From the NCBI GenBank assembly GCA_028751875.1, contig CM054155.1:54228171-54292170 (forward strand): a DNA stretch of 64,000 nt, written 5' to 3'. The translations under genes were made by a program, and so were the position numbers. The notes under the pieces are model-generated. The model made no database searches, had not been told where the DNA came from, and was given only the letters and a program-made list of their open reading frames with translations. Each line of letters begins with the position of its first letter. The stretch's first letter is position 1. The stretch comes from Rapana venosa. Lineage: Eukaryota > Mollusca > Gastropoda > Neogastropoda > Muricidae. Below, piece after piece: positions 33,680-45,316 of this stretch.

Positions 33680-33910
33680 CGACAAAATGTTGGTCCAGAG
33701 CTCCATGACCCACAGTCCCATGGCCCACAAAATGCCGGCTTGGAGTCTTAGGACCCACAGAATGCTGGTCCAGGACCCCACATCCCTCAAAACGCTGGTC
33801 TAGGCCCCAAACTCTCAGAATGCTGGTCTTGAGCCATATGGTTTGTAGAACACTGATCTTGGGCATTATGGTGTATGGGTTGGTGGTTTGGAGTCTTGTG
33901 GCTTCTGAAA
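33680..33910. repeat. Degenerate 30-33-bp minisatellite related to the array at 31640
   Basis: About seven worn units with the core cccacagaatgctggtcc and ggaccccac. The core differs by only a few bases from the cccacagaatgatggactgg unit of the array at 31640-32112, so both probably arose from one ancestral unit. Confidence 0.7.
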
Positions 33911-33954
33911 GGTTGATTTAGAACCTTGTAGCTCATTGGTCAGGTCAGAGGTGT

Positions 33955-36900
33955 CCTCTGCTACCGGTAGCCATGGAATCCGGTACCACCTGTGACATGT
34001 GGGGAGTCAACCCAACCGAAAAACCACGCCTGGAGAGAGATGGGCGCCGCCAGGCTACTTTTGTCCAAGACACGCTACATGGAATGGACAACAATAAAGA
34101 ATATACTGGATCGGTCGCCGCCCGGGTCAACAAGGACCGCGCCTTCCGTCTGCCACCAGGGCGGAGGCGCCAAGTGTGCTACTGGTGGAACCCCTACAAC
34201 TAAAATCAGAGGAAGGGACTACATCACCATCGCAACGTGGAACGTAAGAAGTCTGGCCCAAACAGGCAAACGCCAAGAACTGCTATACGAGCTGGACAGG
34301 TACACCTGGCATCTGGTAGGTCTCTGTGAGGTCAGGTGGAAGGGGCACGGTGAACACCATACTGACGAGGGACGTATGCTCTACTATAGCGGAGAGCAGG
34401 ACAAGCATATCAATGGCGTAGGCATGCTTGTCAACAAGAACATCAAGAATTCGGTAATAGGGTACTACCCAGTAAACAGCCGGCTTATGGCCATCCGCCT
34501 CAGAGCAGCCCCATTCAACATCACAGTGATTCAAGCCTACGCACCAACAATGGATCACGATGATGAAGACGTAGAGGAATTCTACAACCAACTACAGGGC
34601 ATCATCGATAAGATGAACAAGAAAGACATCTTGATCATCCAGGGAGACTGGAACGCCAAGGTGGGCGGAGACGCACTGAAAGACTGGAGCAAATTCTGCG
34701 ATCCCTCCTGTAATGCAATCACCAATGAGCGAGGACTCCGACTACTGGAATTTGCCAGCTACAACGACACGGTGCTCGCCAATACCCTTGGAGAACACAA
34801 GGCATCCCGACGCTGGACATGGCATGCACCCAATGGGATCCATCACAACCAGATTGACTACATCCTGGTGCAGAACCGGTTTCGATCTGGCATCAACAGA
34901 ACCAAGACGAGGACATTCCCATGACCTCGTGCTCCTGAACTTTAGAGTGCGATTGAAGAAGATCAGTAAGACAAAGAACACCAGACTCAAGTTCAACCTG
35001 GACAGACTGAAGGACCCCACCATAGCCGAGTCCTTCAAAGCAACAATAGGAGGGAAATTCGCACCATTGCTGGCACTTGAAGAAGATGCCGAAACGATGA
35101 CCATCAGTTTTAACGCAGTGATGACTGAGACAGCAAAGCATACTCCTTGGCAAACATCGCCGAAAAAACACAACCAATGGGTAACAGATGAAATCTTGAA
35201 TATGTGTGACAAAAGACGAGACCTGAAGAAGAGCAAGAACACTACAGGAGCAGTTGAGTACAGAGAAGTAAACAAGAAGATCAGGAGAGACATGAGGAAG
35301 ACCAAGGAGGAATGGATAGAGAAACAATGTACAGAAATCGAAGAGAGCCTGACAAAGAATAACAGCAGAAAAAGCATACCAGAATGTGAAAGAGCTCACC
35401 AAACAGAAACAGGCAAGAGTCATAACATCCAGGACAAAGAAGGGAATTGCCTAACAGAAAAGAAGGAAATCGTTGGCAGATGGACGGAATACTGTTCCGA
35501 ACTCTACAATCATCAGACGCTAGGCGACCCCAGCGTACTTGCAAGCCAAGCCTCCTCGAATAAAGACAACTTCCCAATTCTACGCGAGGAAGTAGAAGTA
35601 GAATCGCCGAAGAAAGGAAAATCAGCAGGAATCGACAACATCCCAGCAGAGCTGATCCAACACGGGGGAGAAGCAGTGACAGACATCCTTACAAGTATCT
35701 GCAACAAGATCTGGCAGACCGGAGAGTGGCCTACACCATGGACTCAAATCACTCATCATCACTCTCCCAAGAAAGGAATCTCCAGCAGTGCCAAAACTAC
35801 AGGACAATCAGCCTCATAAGTCATGCCAGTAAAGTCATGCTAAAAGTGATCCTGAACAGGCTGAAACCACAGGCAGAAGAGATCATCGCCGAAGAGCAGG
35901 CCAGTTTCCGCCCAAATAGAAGCACCACAGAACAGATATTCAACCTGAGGGTTCTGTGTGAGAAATACAGCCAGCATCAACAAGACATCTTCCACGTCCC
36001 TTCATTGATTTAAGAAGGCCTTCGATAGAGTATGGCATGACGCTCTGTGGGCCACCATGAACAAATTCAACATGGGCCATAAGCTGATTCACACCATCAA
36101 GGAACTCTACTCAAAGGCCACCAGTGCAGTACTCGTACAGGGCACGGTAGGGGAATGGTTCCGTACCTCAGTTGGGGTCCGACAGGGATGTCTGCTGTCG
36201 CCGACACTGTTTAACATTTTCCTCGAACGCATCATGACTGACGCCTTGGGAGACCACACAGGCACAGTCAGCATTGGAGGGCGAACAATCACCAACCTCA
36301 GGTTTGCCGATGACATTGACGGTCTGGCAGGCAATGAAGAGGAACTGGCCAACCTAGTGAAGCAACTGGACGAAATATCCTCACGATACGGCATGGAAAT
36401 CAGCGCCGAGAAAACCAAGCTCATGTCAAACAGTGCCCAGCCAATAACCACCAAGATCACTCTCAGCGGAAAAGAACTGGAGACAGTTGACCATTTCAAG
36501 TACATTGGAGCCATCATAAGTGAGGAAGGATCGAAGACCGAAATCCTAGCAAGAGCGGCACAAACAGCAGCAGCAATGGCAAGACTGAAGACCATATGGA
36601 GAGACAGAAACATCCCTCTTGGAACCAAGGTAAAGTTACTAAACGCGCTAGTCACCTCAATCATGCTTTACGCATGTAGGCATGGACACTGAACGCAGAC
36701 CTACAAAGGAGGATCCAAGCAGTAAAATGAGATGCCTCAAAGGCCCTTGGCATCTCATACAAGGACCATGTCACCAACAATGAAGTCCGCAGAAAGATCA
36801 CTCAACAAGTGCAGGACCTACTGACCACGGCGAAAAAGAGGAAACTCAGATGGTATAGGCACGTAACACGCTCAGAAGGACTTGCAAAGACCATCCTGCA

Positions 36901-37108
36901 AGGAACTGTCCAGGGGAAAGAAGACGGGGCAGACAGAGGAGAAAGTGGGCCGACGACATCCGTGATTGGACAGGGAAGGACTTCAGTGTCACCCAGGCAC
37001 TCGCCCACGACCGCGCTAAGTGGAGCCAGCTGGTCCTACCGTTCGTCCCCCATGCAGCGCCCCTACGACCCTGGGGGGTTACGGGACCAGTGAACAGTGA
37101 ACAGTGAA
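33955..37108 (+). mobile_element. Nearly full-length RTE-like LINE
   Basis: Plus-strand element of about 3.15 kb. The reading starts near 33973 and shows an APE endonuclease (TIATWNVRSLAQTGKRQELL near 34222, GLCEVRWKGHGEHH, VIQAYAPTMD, IIQGDWNAKVGGD near 34640), a basic linker, RT motifs, and the C-terminal KRKLRWYRHVTRSEGLAKTI and WADDIRDWT-like signature. The 3' end overlaps the last codons: cccctacgacc at 37060-37070, ggttacgggac at 37077-37087, then a (GTGAACA)n tail. A single ORF and short repeat tail fit the RTE group. Frame changes occur near 34910, 35740-35800, 36010, 36690 and 36935, so it is dead but recent. Confidence 0.92.
33973..37095 (+). pseudogene. RTE-like endonuclease/reverse transcriptase ORF
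   Basis: One ancestral polyprotein broken into at least five frame segments. The endonuclease half (to about 34920) keeps the N-V-R-S, E-V-R-W, Y-A-P-T and G-D-W-N motifs; the last motif reads HSHDLVLL where S-D-H-D is usual, at a frameshift. RT segments are AGIDNIPAELIQHGGEAV (near 35630), YRTISLISHASKVMLKVI, EEQASFRPNRSTTEQIFNLR, SVGVRQGCLLSPTLFNIF and LRFADDIDGLAG with the catalytic FADD at 36303-36314. The C-terminal basic region would bind element RNA. The enzyme would nick target DNA and reverse transcribe in place. I chose 33973 because the sequence before it has no in-frame similarity. Confidence 0.87.
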
Positions 37109-38725
37109 GCTCATTGATAGTTTGCTCTGCCAGATTCTTAAATCTGACAGTGCAAAGGAAGGCTTGTTGGGAACCCGGGTGTGCAATGAGGCATGATCTG
37201 GAATCTTTGATCAATAAAGGAAAACAGTGTACTTTTTGCACACACTTTTGCATCTGCAATTCTGATGCCACTGATGTCTGTTGCTCTGACCAATCCAACT
37301 GAAGACAGCTACTGTATCTTGTATGTGCTGAAATTTACTAAACAGCAACGCCAACTATGTTCTCTGTGCTGACTCATGTTTTATATAGGGGTGCAAAAGG
37401 GTTTTGCCAGCGTAGTTTCAGAGAGTGAGTGTGTGTGCGTTTTTCTCTTGCTTGAGGATTGAAACGGATGACCAATTTTCACACCACATATGATGAAAGA
37501 GTTTTTCACTGTCCCTTACCTGTCGTTGGCCTTTGTGTAATTTAAGAGATGACTGCCATGAGTCTGTTTTAGAGATAGGTTATGTGTTGCCAAATGCTTT
37601 ACTTTCAAATTTGTTATCTTTCATTCCAGCATCACCGAACAGCCGTGTCTTCATTTGTTGGGGTTGGAGGAAGAATAATGACACCATCGATGGGTGATGT
37701 GTTTTCTAAAGGTATATATAGTAGAGAGGTAGAACCTGTGTGAATGGGTGCCTCGAGGTCAATCTCTGGCTTTAGCTGAAGGACTTCATTGACTGAGCCC
37801 AAGAAAGTGACTGGAATATACACTAGTGCTTCGATCAGCAAAAGAACTCGCCATGTACGAGTCAAGCAAAAACTGATCAAGTCGCATTCTGCTGTATTGA
37901 ATTTGATGCAGTCTTTCCCCTGACACAGGAGTGGTACCCCGCTCCTACATAGGTTTTAGGTACCCGTTATTGTCAGACGCTTTGAGGCTGGGTCACTGGT
38001 GTATATACAAATCATAATTTTTGTCAAATAGGACTGTGCCTCAGCTGTCCACAAGAAAGATGATAGTACAAAAATGTTTATCATCATCACCATAGTCACT
38101 GCTTTTTATCTGAAACTACTTCATTATGAATGGCTGAATAGCGATATAACAGTACATTGCGCCCAGATAACAAGTTCTTTGTCAGTATATCAAAACATCT
38201 TTTGTAGGCGATCACGTGCTGGCTTAAGTATGTTTGAATAATTATTCCCATCCTTTTCATAGGCATGCGCCCGGACAGCGGGCATATTGCTCATAGTGTC
38301 TGTATACATTCATATCCTTAATGGGTATTAAACAACCTACAGTCACACACAGTGTTGCTTCTGCCTGGTCTAGCTATAGGTCATTCAATCTGGGCCATCA
38401 TCATTACAGGCAGCTGACTTTTTGAAACCTGTCTTTTTGTAGATAGCATTGGAACAATTACCATCATAGAGTACTAATATCGAATGTTGGGCGCCTGCAT
38501 CGTTCTTTTTTTTAAAAGTCAGATCGTATTTTAAGAATTGTGATTACATTACACTATTTTGGCTCATGGCCCAAGTAACGATTGATGACAGTACCTACGA
38601 ATTTCTGCTCTGGTTTATTCATAGAACTGAAAGCACAAACTATAGAACTGAAGCAGCTATACTGCAAACAGAAACTTTAAACAAACATAGAATGTCTGAC
38701 TGCCTACCACTTTAGCCCCACAGAA
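37109..38725. other. Non-coding sequence, no gene supported
   Basis: A cysteine-containing frame at 37151-37302 (+) and a minus-strand frame at 37632-37880 were examined; neither shows a supported exon structure or known domain. Confidence 0.45.
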
Positions 38726-38729
38726 AGTT

Positions 38730-38744
38730 GTGTGTGTGTGTTTT

Positions 38745-38800
<56 letters not shown>

Positions 38801-38812
38801 TGTGCACGCGTT
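38730..38812. repeat. (TG)n microsatellite
   Basis: TG tract with TTTTGG near the left end and TATG near the right. Confidence 0.95.
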
Positions 38813-39584
38813 GTCCATGATCCGCAATGTGAGCTATCAGTAGAATGGATAAGCAACAGACTTTGATTTCAGGTTTTTTGCTGCCTCATCTTCTGGGACA
38901 TTCCTGGTCTGTCCATTTGATTTCACGCCCACTCATTTCATCTCCGTGACCCAGCCAAACCAAGATTTTCTCAGAGTCCACAGGGAGCCTGTCAATGTAA
39001 GGCTTCCAAGTGGTCACCAGCCAAAGGGGCCCTGCACTGCTATTCAGTCAAGTTGAGAGGCGTTCAGAGGTGCCTGTTCTGAGCTAACGTAAGCAGGACA
39101 CCACCTACAAAGCCCCCTACTGACGACAATAATATCTCAGGTGCGGAGCCAGACAGAGTGAGATGCTCACCCGTGATGACAAAACCCCTGCCCAACACCC
39201 TGGAACAATCTTCTTCCATGAACTTCCAACCCTAAAGGCTTTGAGACAAACTTATCACAGGCAAAGAAGTGTATTAGAAAACCAAAACTTAGGTAACCAT
39301 TAGACCAGAAGCCATGAATCAGAGACAATTTACTTGTATTGCGCGATGGGATCCATGACGATGGGGGTATAATGATGCTGCTATGTAAGTGCTTGAGACT
39401 ACATGACAGGGCTGGACTCCAGGCTTTCTAATCATTAACATCCTGACGTTAACCAGGCCCGAGAGATACAGACATCTGCAGTGCTGGTCAAGTCATTTGA
39501 AACAACCTCTCAAAGTCGAATCCATAAGGTTGATGAAGCTCAACTGTGAGCCCATGACAAACTCACTCTTGTTAGGAGCCGGCT
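38813..39584. other. Non-coding sequence, nothing recognised
   Basis: No exon, repeat family or RNA gene identified. Confidence 0.45.
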
Positions 39585-39690
39585 GGAATGCCAAAATTCC
39601 CTATGACTGGTATGGGATTGGAACACGCAACTTTCCAGCCCGTGACCCAAGGGCTAAACCACTGCGCCACTGGGGCATGCTCAAAAACAG
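39585..39690 (-). mobile_element. tRNA-like SINE head or tRNA relic
   Basis: The minus strand carries an A-box-like agtggcgcagtggtttagcc and, about 40 bases later, a B-box-like cgtgttccaatccc, in the spacing of a tRNA gene. It cannot fold into a complete tRNA by inspection (the acceptor arms do not pair) and no body similar to the other SINEs follows, so it is either a different SINE or a decayed tRNA copy. Confidence 0.5.
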
Positions 39691-39904
39691 GCTTTACTCC
39701 TTGGAGTTTTGATGACATCAGTTAATGACACAGGGAGGGTTTACTTTATTGTTTATTTTATCATCTGCTCATTTATTTCATATTCAGACTATTACTGTCT
39801 TTGTTGTCAGTGGTATAGGGAGAGTACAGTGTATGATTTATTTGCGTAATCTGAAAATCTATTTCATATTAGAGACTGCCACTATCTTTGTTGAATCGTT
39901 GTCA

Positions 39905-39988
39905 ACACACAAGCAGGAGGTGATGTCTGCATGTCAAAGAGCGTGTAGTGTACACACAAGCAAGAGGTGATGTCTGCATGTCAAACTT
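39905..39988. repeat. 46-bp repeat, two units, also present at 49.2 and 51.9 kb
   Basis: Units contain aagcaggaggtgatgtctgc followed by atgtcaaagagcgtgtagtg. Single, slightly different copies occur at 49211-49270 and 51888-51950. Confidence 0.8.
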
Positions 39989-40254
39989 TTGCGCCTGGTG
40001 GCAGCATGGTGTGTGTGTGGGGTGGGGGGGGGGCTCTTGAATAGAAGTGTTTGATTTGTGTATTTCCTGTTATCCTGCGAGGACTGTTTTCTACGGTTGT
40101 GTTTGTGTTTCTCAGAGGAATCTGGCAGTCAGAACAGTTTTTTTAACAGTGCTTATTTTGTAAAATATTTCAATTCGGAATTTTTGATCTCATGGATATT
40201 TTTGTCTTAAAAAATGGTGACATGATTGATGTTCACATTGTCGTGCTGACCTTT

Positions 40255-41489
40255 TCAACCTCTCTCACCCTGGCATACTGAAGCCTGATAAACTGCACGT
40301 GTCTCACAAACTTCAACCTCCCTACCATCACCATCCCCAAATCCTGCTTTCCTCACTCCATCCCCATGCCTGGCCTCCAGTGTCTCCCCCCTCACCTCTG
40401 AGGTCACTTCTCCAACCACTGACCACGCTGCCTCATCCCCCCATGACATGATTCCCCATGTTATTGATTTCTCCTCTATGTGTGACTCTGACAATACTTT
40501 CTTGATCATAATGTGTTTCATGCTGTGCCTAAATATTCAAATCCCCTGCCTGACTCAGTTTGTTTACCACCCTCCACACCTGACTCACCATCCGAACTCT
40601 TGTCTGTTCCCCACTGTCCACATCTCTACCATCGCCTTCATCTTCTTCCTCCGATGATCGTTGTCCTAACTCACCACTTTTTTTTTCAACTTCACCGCCT
40701 CCATCAAATCTTCTTCACATCTGTCTGCCCAATGTGCAATCTGTCTGCCCAGATAGACTTTTCTTTCCGATTTTATCTCTGAACAAAATATATATATATA
40801 ACTTTCCTCACAGAAACATGGTTAAACCAACAAGGCCACGAGCCCAGGATAAAGCAGTTAAACGCCATCTGGCTATAGGACTCTTTCTTTCCCCCGACTC
40901 TCTGGTGGAGGTGGCATTGCTGTCGTTTACATGGACACTCTGCATCACGCTCTTTCCTTCTGCCACTCCCTCCCTTTCTCACCGGAGTCTTTCGAAGTCT
41001 GTGAAGTCAACCTCACATTGCCGGCCATTCTATTACTTTCTGATGCCTTTACCGCCCACCTCCCAGCGTAAAAATAATCTGACATCTTCTCTTTTTCACC
41101 AAGAATTCCAATCACTCCTTGATCCCTACAACCTCTCTCCCAAAAAGCTTATTATTCTTGGCGACTTTAACTTCCACTTTGACAACCAGTTTTCTGCTGA
41201 TGTTAAGCGTCTTTCTCTTTCTTTGTCTTAACCACACTCTCTCCCAGCTGGTAAATGAAGCTACACACAGATCAGGTCATAATTTAGACTGGCTCATCTT
41301 TGATAAAAAAAATAAAAAAGAGTGAAAGGGTGGCGCAGCGCTAAGTGGCGACGCGTTCTCCCGCTCTCCCCGGGGAGAGCAGCCCGAATTTCACGGAAAG
41401 AAATCTGCCGTGACTTAAAGTGGTATGAAATAAAATCTGAGCGCTTTGATTTGTTGCTTTACAAGATTCAGCGCTATATAAATTCCATA

Positions 41490-41530
<41 letters not shown>

Positions 41531-42900
41531 TTCACTAGATCTCGTAACGTCCGTATCCGTCACTAATGAACTGCTTTCTTATCATTCTGCTATGCTTTTC
41601 TTTCTCAACATTGCAAGGCCTATCAAAAAGGAAAAAGTGCATAACCCATCACAATCTCAAGGCCATATATATTCAAACTTTCTTAACCGAGCTGCTGAAC
41701 GCCTATCACAAATCCCTGACCACACTGACCCTTCCAAATACTACAACACTGTTCTTAGCCAACTGCTCGATGAGTATGCACCTCCCACTGACCTCATTCT
41801 GCCTGATAGGCCTTGTGCCCCATGGTATACCCATGATATCCTTGTCGCAACGCGCAAACGCTGACAACTCGAGCGACAATGGAGAAAAACAAAAGCTGAA
41901 ATAATAAACAGCTCTTTAGAAAACAAATCAACAAAGTTAAAAACTTAATCCATTCAGCAAAGACAAGCATTACTCTGCTCAAGTTCTTGACACTACGTCC
42001 ATGAAATCTCTCCTTTTCCCTCACCTCAACTCTACTGGGATCTGCAAAGGCAAGCCCTCTGCCGACTGTTCACAGCCACTCTGAACTTCCTGCTATATTG
42101 TCTTCATTCTTCTCTGACAAAGTTTAAAACATTCGCTCCAGACTGGATCAGACTTCTTTTCAACCGGCGCCTCCTGATCCCTTATTCACTGGTATTCCTC
42201 TCCATTTCTTTTACCCAACAAGCGAGACAGAAATGAAGATGATTCTGAAAGAAATTACAATAAAATCATGCTATCTCGATCCTGTACCTGCTTCTCTTCT
42301 CACTCAGTACATTCCACAGTTTATGCCCACTGTCACGAAAATAGTAAACTCATCTCTTCTTTCAGGAGTTTTTCCATCAGATCTCAAAACTGCAGTAGTT
42401 ACACCTCTACTAAAAAAGCACGACCTCGACCCTAGCATTCTGAAGAATTACAGACCTGTCCCTAACCTACCTTTTATCATTAAATTCCTCAAAAAAGTTG
42501 TTCTGAAACAATTCAAACAGCCACCTTCAATCCAATCGTCTTCTTCCCCGTTCCAGTCTGCCTATCGCGCCAACCACAGCACTAAGACCACCCTAGTCCA
42601 CACCTTAAACACGCTTCTACTGCCTCTGACTTAGGGAAAATCTCCATTCTCACTCTTCTCAACTAATCTGCAGCCTTTGACACTATAGACCATTCAATTC
42701 GTCTGTCCTGTCTCAGAAACACAGCCCTCACCTGGTTTAGTTCATACCTTACAGGCCAAATCCTACATAGTCTCAATAGCATGATTCAATCATCACCAAC
42801 CTAACTGGAATGTGGAGTCCACAGGGATCAGTTCTCGGCCCTGTTCTTTTCACACTATACACTGCTCCATTCAAGCAATTTCACACAATTTCTGAATTCT
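40255..42900 (+). mobile_element. CR1/L2-like LINE, 3'-incomplete, with nested SINE
   Basis: Plus strand. It begins with a Pro/Ser/Thr-rich N-terminal region (about 40255-40680). The endonuclease follows: FLTETWL near 40802, SGGGGIAVVY near 40900, SFEVCEVNLTLP near 40992, RKNNLTSSLFHQEF near 41068, KLIILGDFNFHFD near 41150. The linker is DRPCAPWYTHDILVATRKR (41801-41862). The RT has KTAVVTPLLKKHDLDPSILK near 42387, PFQSAYRANHSTKT near 42550 and a decayed FDTIDHSI near 42680. It is the same family as the minus-strand LINE at 22957-26200, with which it shares long protein stretches. Similarity ends near 42900, before the RT catalytic core finishes. Confidence 0.85.
41322..41530 (+). mobile_element. 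SINE, 3' half, (ATT)n-tailed, nested in the LINE endonuclease
   Basis: Matches the second half of the SINE at 7335-7892 from gtgaaagggtggcgcagcgc through the ctctccccggggagag palindrome to acaagattcagcgctatata and about ten ATT units. It interrupts the LINE in the same orientation, about 24 bases further 3' in the endonuclease than the SINE in the sister LINE at 25290-25794. Confidence 0.92.
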
Positions 42901-43239
42901 CTTGATTTCTTCCCGCTTGAACGGAAAGACATCAATGTAGCAAAATCTGTAAAAAATGAGTCTGGAAATATCATGGACTGAGAAGCAAAATGTGACCGTT
43001 TATACAAAAGGAGTCTTAAGGTATAATTGGGTCAAATTGAGTTGTTACAGTTTCTGAAATCTACAGATCATTACCTTTCTTTTGATGTATGATACATTAT
43101 TCTACTATAAAATTGACAAAGTTATGGGTGTTTGAAATGGGTGACCCAGCGATTTCACATTCTGAGAAAATCGGCTTTAAAGTTTTTCACCACTCTAGGT
43201 AACTAACACCTTAGCTATGGGTACTTCTATTCAACTGAT
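42901..43239. other. Non-coding sequence, nothing recognised
   Basis: Stretch between the broken LINE and the next SINE with no open frame or repeat identity. Confidence 0.5.
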
Positions 43240-43478
43240 GGATAGACTATAAACCGAGGCCCCGTGTGCGAACGCATGCAGAACATCTTGCGCACACGTT
43301 AAATCCTGTTCCGCTGTTAGCAAGAGTAGGCCATTGTGTGCCGGTGGGAACAGATGACAAAATTTTCAAAACCGCATACACACGCATAAAAAAGTCATCT
43401 GAGCGCTTTGATTTGTTGCTTTACAAGATTCAGTGCTATATAAATTCCATGCATTCTTATTCTTATTCTTATTCTTAA
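43240..43478 (+). mobile_element. SINE with hybrid structure (body of one type, tail of another), 5'-truncated
   Basis: The body matches the SINE at 32238 (actataaaccgaggccccgt, gtaggccattgtgtgccggt, gggaacagatgacaaaattt). The 3' end, however, is the gagcgctttgatttgttgct and acaagattcagtgctatata tail of the (ATT)n-tailed family, closed by an (ATTCTT)n repeat. The tRNA-like head is missing. Confidence 0.88.
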
Positions 43479-43914
43479 TGAGGAGACTTGTTAATATCTG
43501 ACTTGCATATTTCCAATAGAATGAACTCAGTCAGCTGAAAACATTGAGAATCTAATAAATGGTACTTGGTTACATATGAATTAAAATGTTATAATGGATT
43601 AATTAAAATAATGATAACTACATACCCCGTTGTCTGGTATTCATTTCACACCCACATTTTCAATTTGATATTGTTGTTACTTTATTAATTTTTAGATGGA
43701 TGGCTTTATAAAAGGCAACAATAATGTTATGCATTGTTTATTTTATGTTGTCATCTGGAATAAAATGTTGACTTTAATTGTGCTCCTCTCTCTCCTTCAT
43801 ACACACACACGCACACATACATCACATCTATGCACAAATACTTGCAAGTGAAAGCAGAGACAATCACACTCAATAGTATTTGATTGCTCAGAAAAAAAGA
43901 AAATAGACTATTAG

Positions 43915-44121
43915 TATGACGCCATCCAGAGGGAACAGATGACAAAATACTGCATGCACACAGAGACTGCATGTAGAAAAAAGCAATGGAGTACTCATTC
44001 ATTTTCCTTGAATCAGAAAATTCAAGGCAATACACACACACATGCGCGCGCGCACACAGAGAGAGATCACTTATTCATTACCCTTGAAAGAAAATGATCT
44101 TTCAAAATAGAGAAGAAAAGC

Positions 44122-44185
<64 letters not shown>

Positions 44186-44304
44186 GAAGTGTAGATCTGA
44201 TGGGAATGGATAACATATTTAGAAAAGCTCCATGCACAGGGGACTGAATTGAAGTTCATGGCTGCTTATTCACTGTTGTCAGAACAAAAAGTCTTGAATC
44301 TAAA

Positions 44305-44310
<6 letters not shown>
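43915..44310 (+). mobile_element. Cluster of SINE tail fragments between (CA)n tracts
   Basis: Two or three worn copies of the 32238-type tail: gggaacagatgacaaaatac with aaaaaagcaatggagtactc at 43937-44000, a shorter one near 44065-44110, and ggggactgaattgaagttca with ctgcttattcactgttgtca at 44239-44282. CA tracts separate them. Confidence 0.55.
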
Positions 44311-44369
<59 letters not shown>

Positions 44370-44395
44370 CCCCACACACACACACACACACTCAG
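44122..44395. repeat. (CA)n microsatellites (44122-44186 and 44309-44391)
   Basis: Two CA tracts, the second nearly pure over about 80 bases, on either side of a SINE tail fragment. Confidence 0.93.
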
Positions 44396-44930
44396 AGTCT
44401 GTTTTGTGCAGACTTTCATTATGACCTATTATTAAAGTTAATCAGTACTCGGTATCAGTTTTGTTATCAAATTGTTTATTTTCTAGGGTTTCTTTGAGAT
44501 CTTAGCCAGCAGTGTTCTGTCAAAGATCAAAACACTAACAAGTGAAAATCTCAATTTCCACAATATCTCATACACTGCTTGCTTCTTCACTATAACATAT
44601 GGCTAAACCCTTAAAATCTACATTGAATTTATAAAAAAGTGGATGTTGCACTTTGGTAATACCAACAAAAATTGATACTTAATAGGGATATTGCAAAGAT
44701 ATACTCTTTGATAGTATGTAATGTGCCAGGTATGATCAGAAGATGTATTTTTAAGCTGATAAATGGCCTGGATACATGATAAATACTTCAACTGAAACAA
44801 AGTGACAGTTATGATATAAAGAACTCACTCACTTTGTTGTAATGATGTAAGTATTAAATATTGTAAAATATTTTACTTTGAATCTGAGCACAAAAAGGTA
44901 CTGTTTGGAATAGTACTTAATATAATTAAT
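44396..44930. other. Non-coding AT-rich sequence, nothing recognised
   Basis: No exon, RNA gene or element motif was seen in this stretch between CA tracts. Confidence 0.5.
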
Positions 44931-44931
44931 T

Positions 44932-44975
<44 letters not shown>

Positions 44976-45090
44976 CACACCCCCACACACACACACACAC
45001 ACGCACAACACACACACACACACCACACACAGGCAGGTGAAAAGAAAGTTGGTGAACCTAATCTTTTACCCTCAATTTTGACTTGATCAT

Positions 45091-45155
<65 letters not shown>

Positions 45156-45179
45156 AACACACACACACACACAACACAC

Positions 45180-45213
<34 letters not shown>

Positions 45214-45247
45214 TTTAGTCAGTTTAACAACAACAACAACAACAACA

Positions 45248-45313
<66 letters not shown>

Positions 45314-45316
45314 CAC
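44932..45316. repeat. Three (CA)n microsatellites in 385 bp
   Basis: CA tracts at 44932-45030, 45095-45210 and 45252-45316, separated by short unique sequence and an (AAC)n run at 45228-45250. Confidence 0.95.

Noticed and set aside
37151..37302. Cysteine-rich frame (AWACWEPGC-like start, ending CICNSDATDVCC) as a possible final exon of the cysteine-rich gene
   Set aside because: A phase-1 acceptor (tctgacag) can be drawn and the frame ends in a stop, but the cysteine spacing matches neither module type, the pyrimidine tract is weak, and it lies right behind an RTE tail. Not enough to call it.
39585..39690. Functional tRNA gene
   Set aside because: A and B boxes are present but no cloverleaf with paired acceptor and anticodon arms could be drawn. 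Treated as a SINE head or relic.
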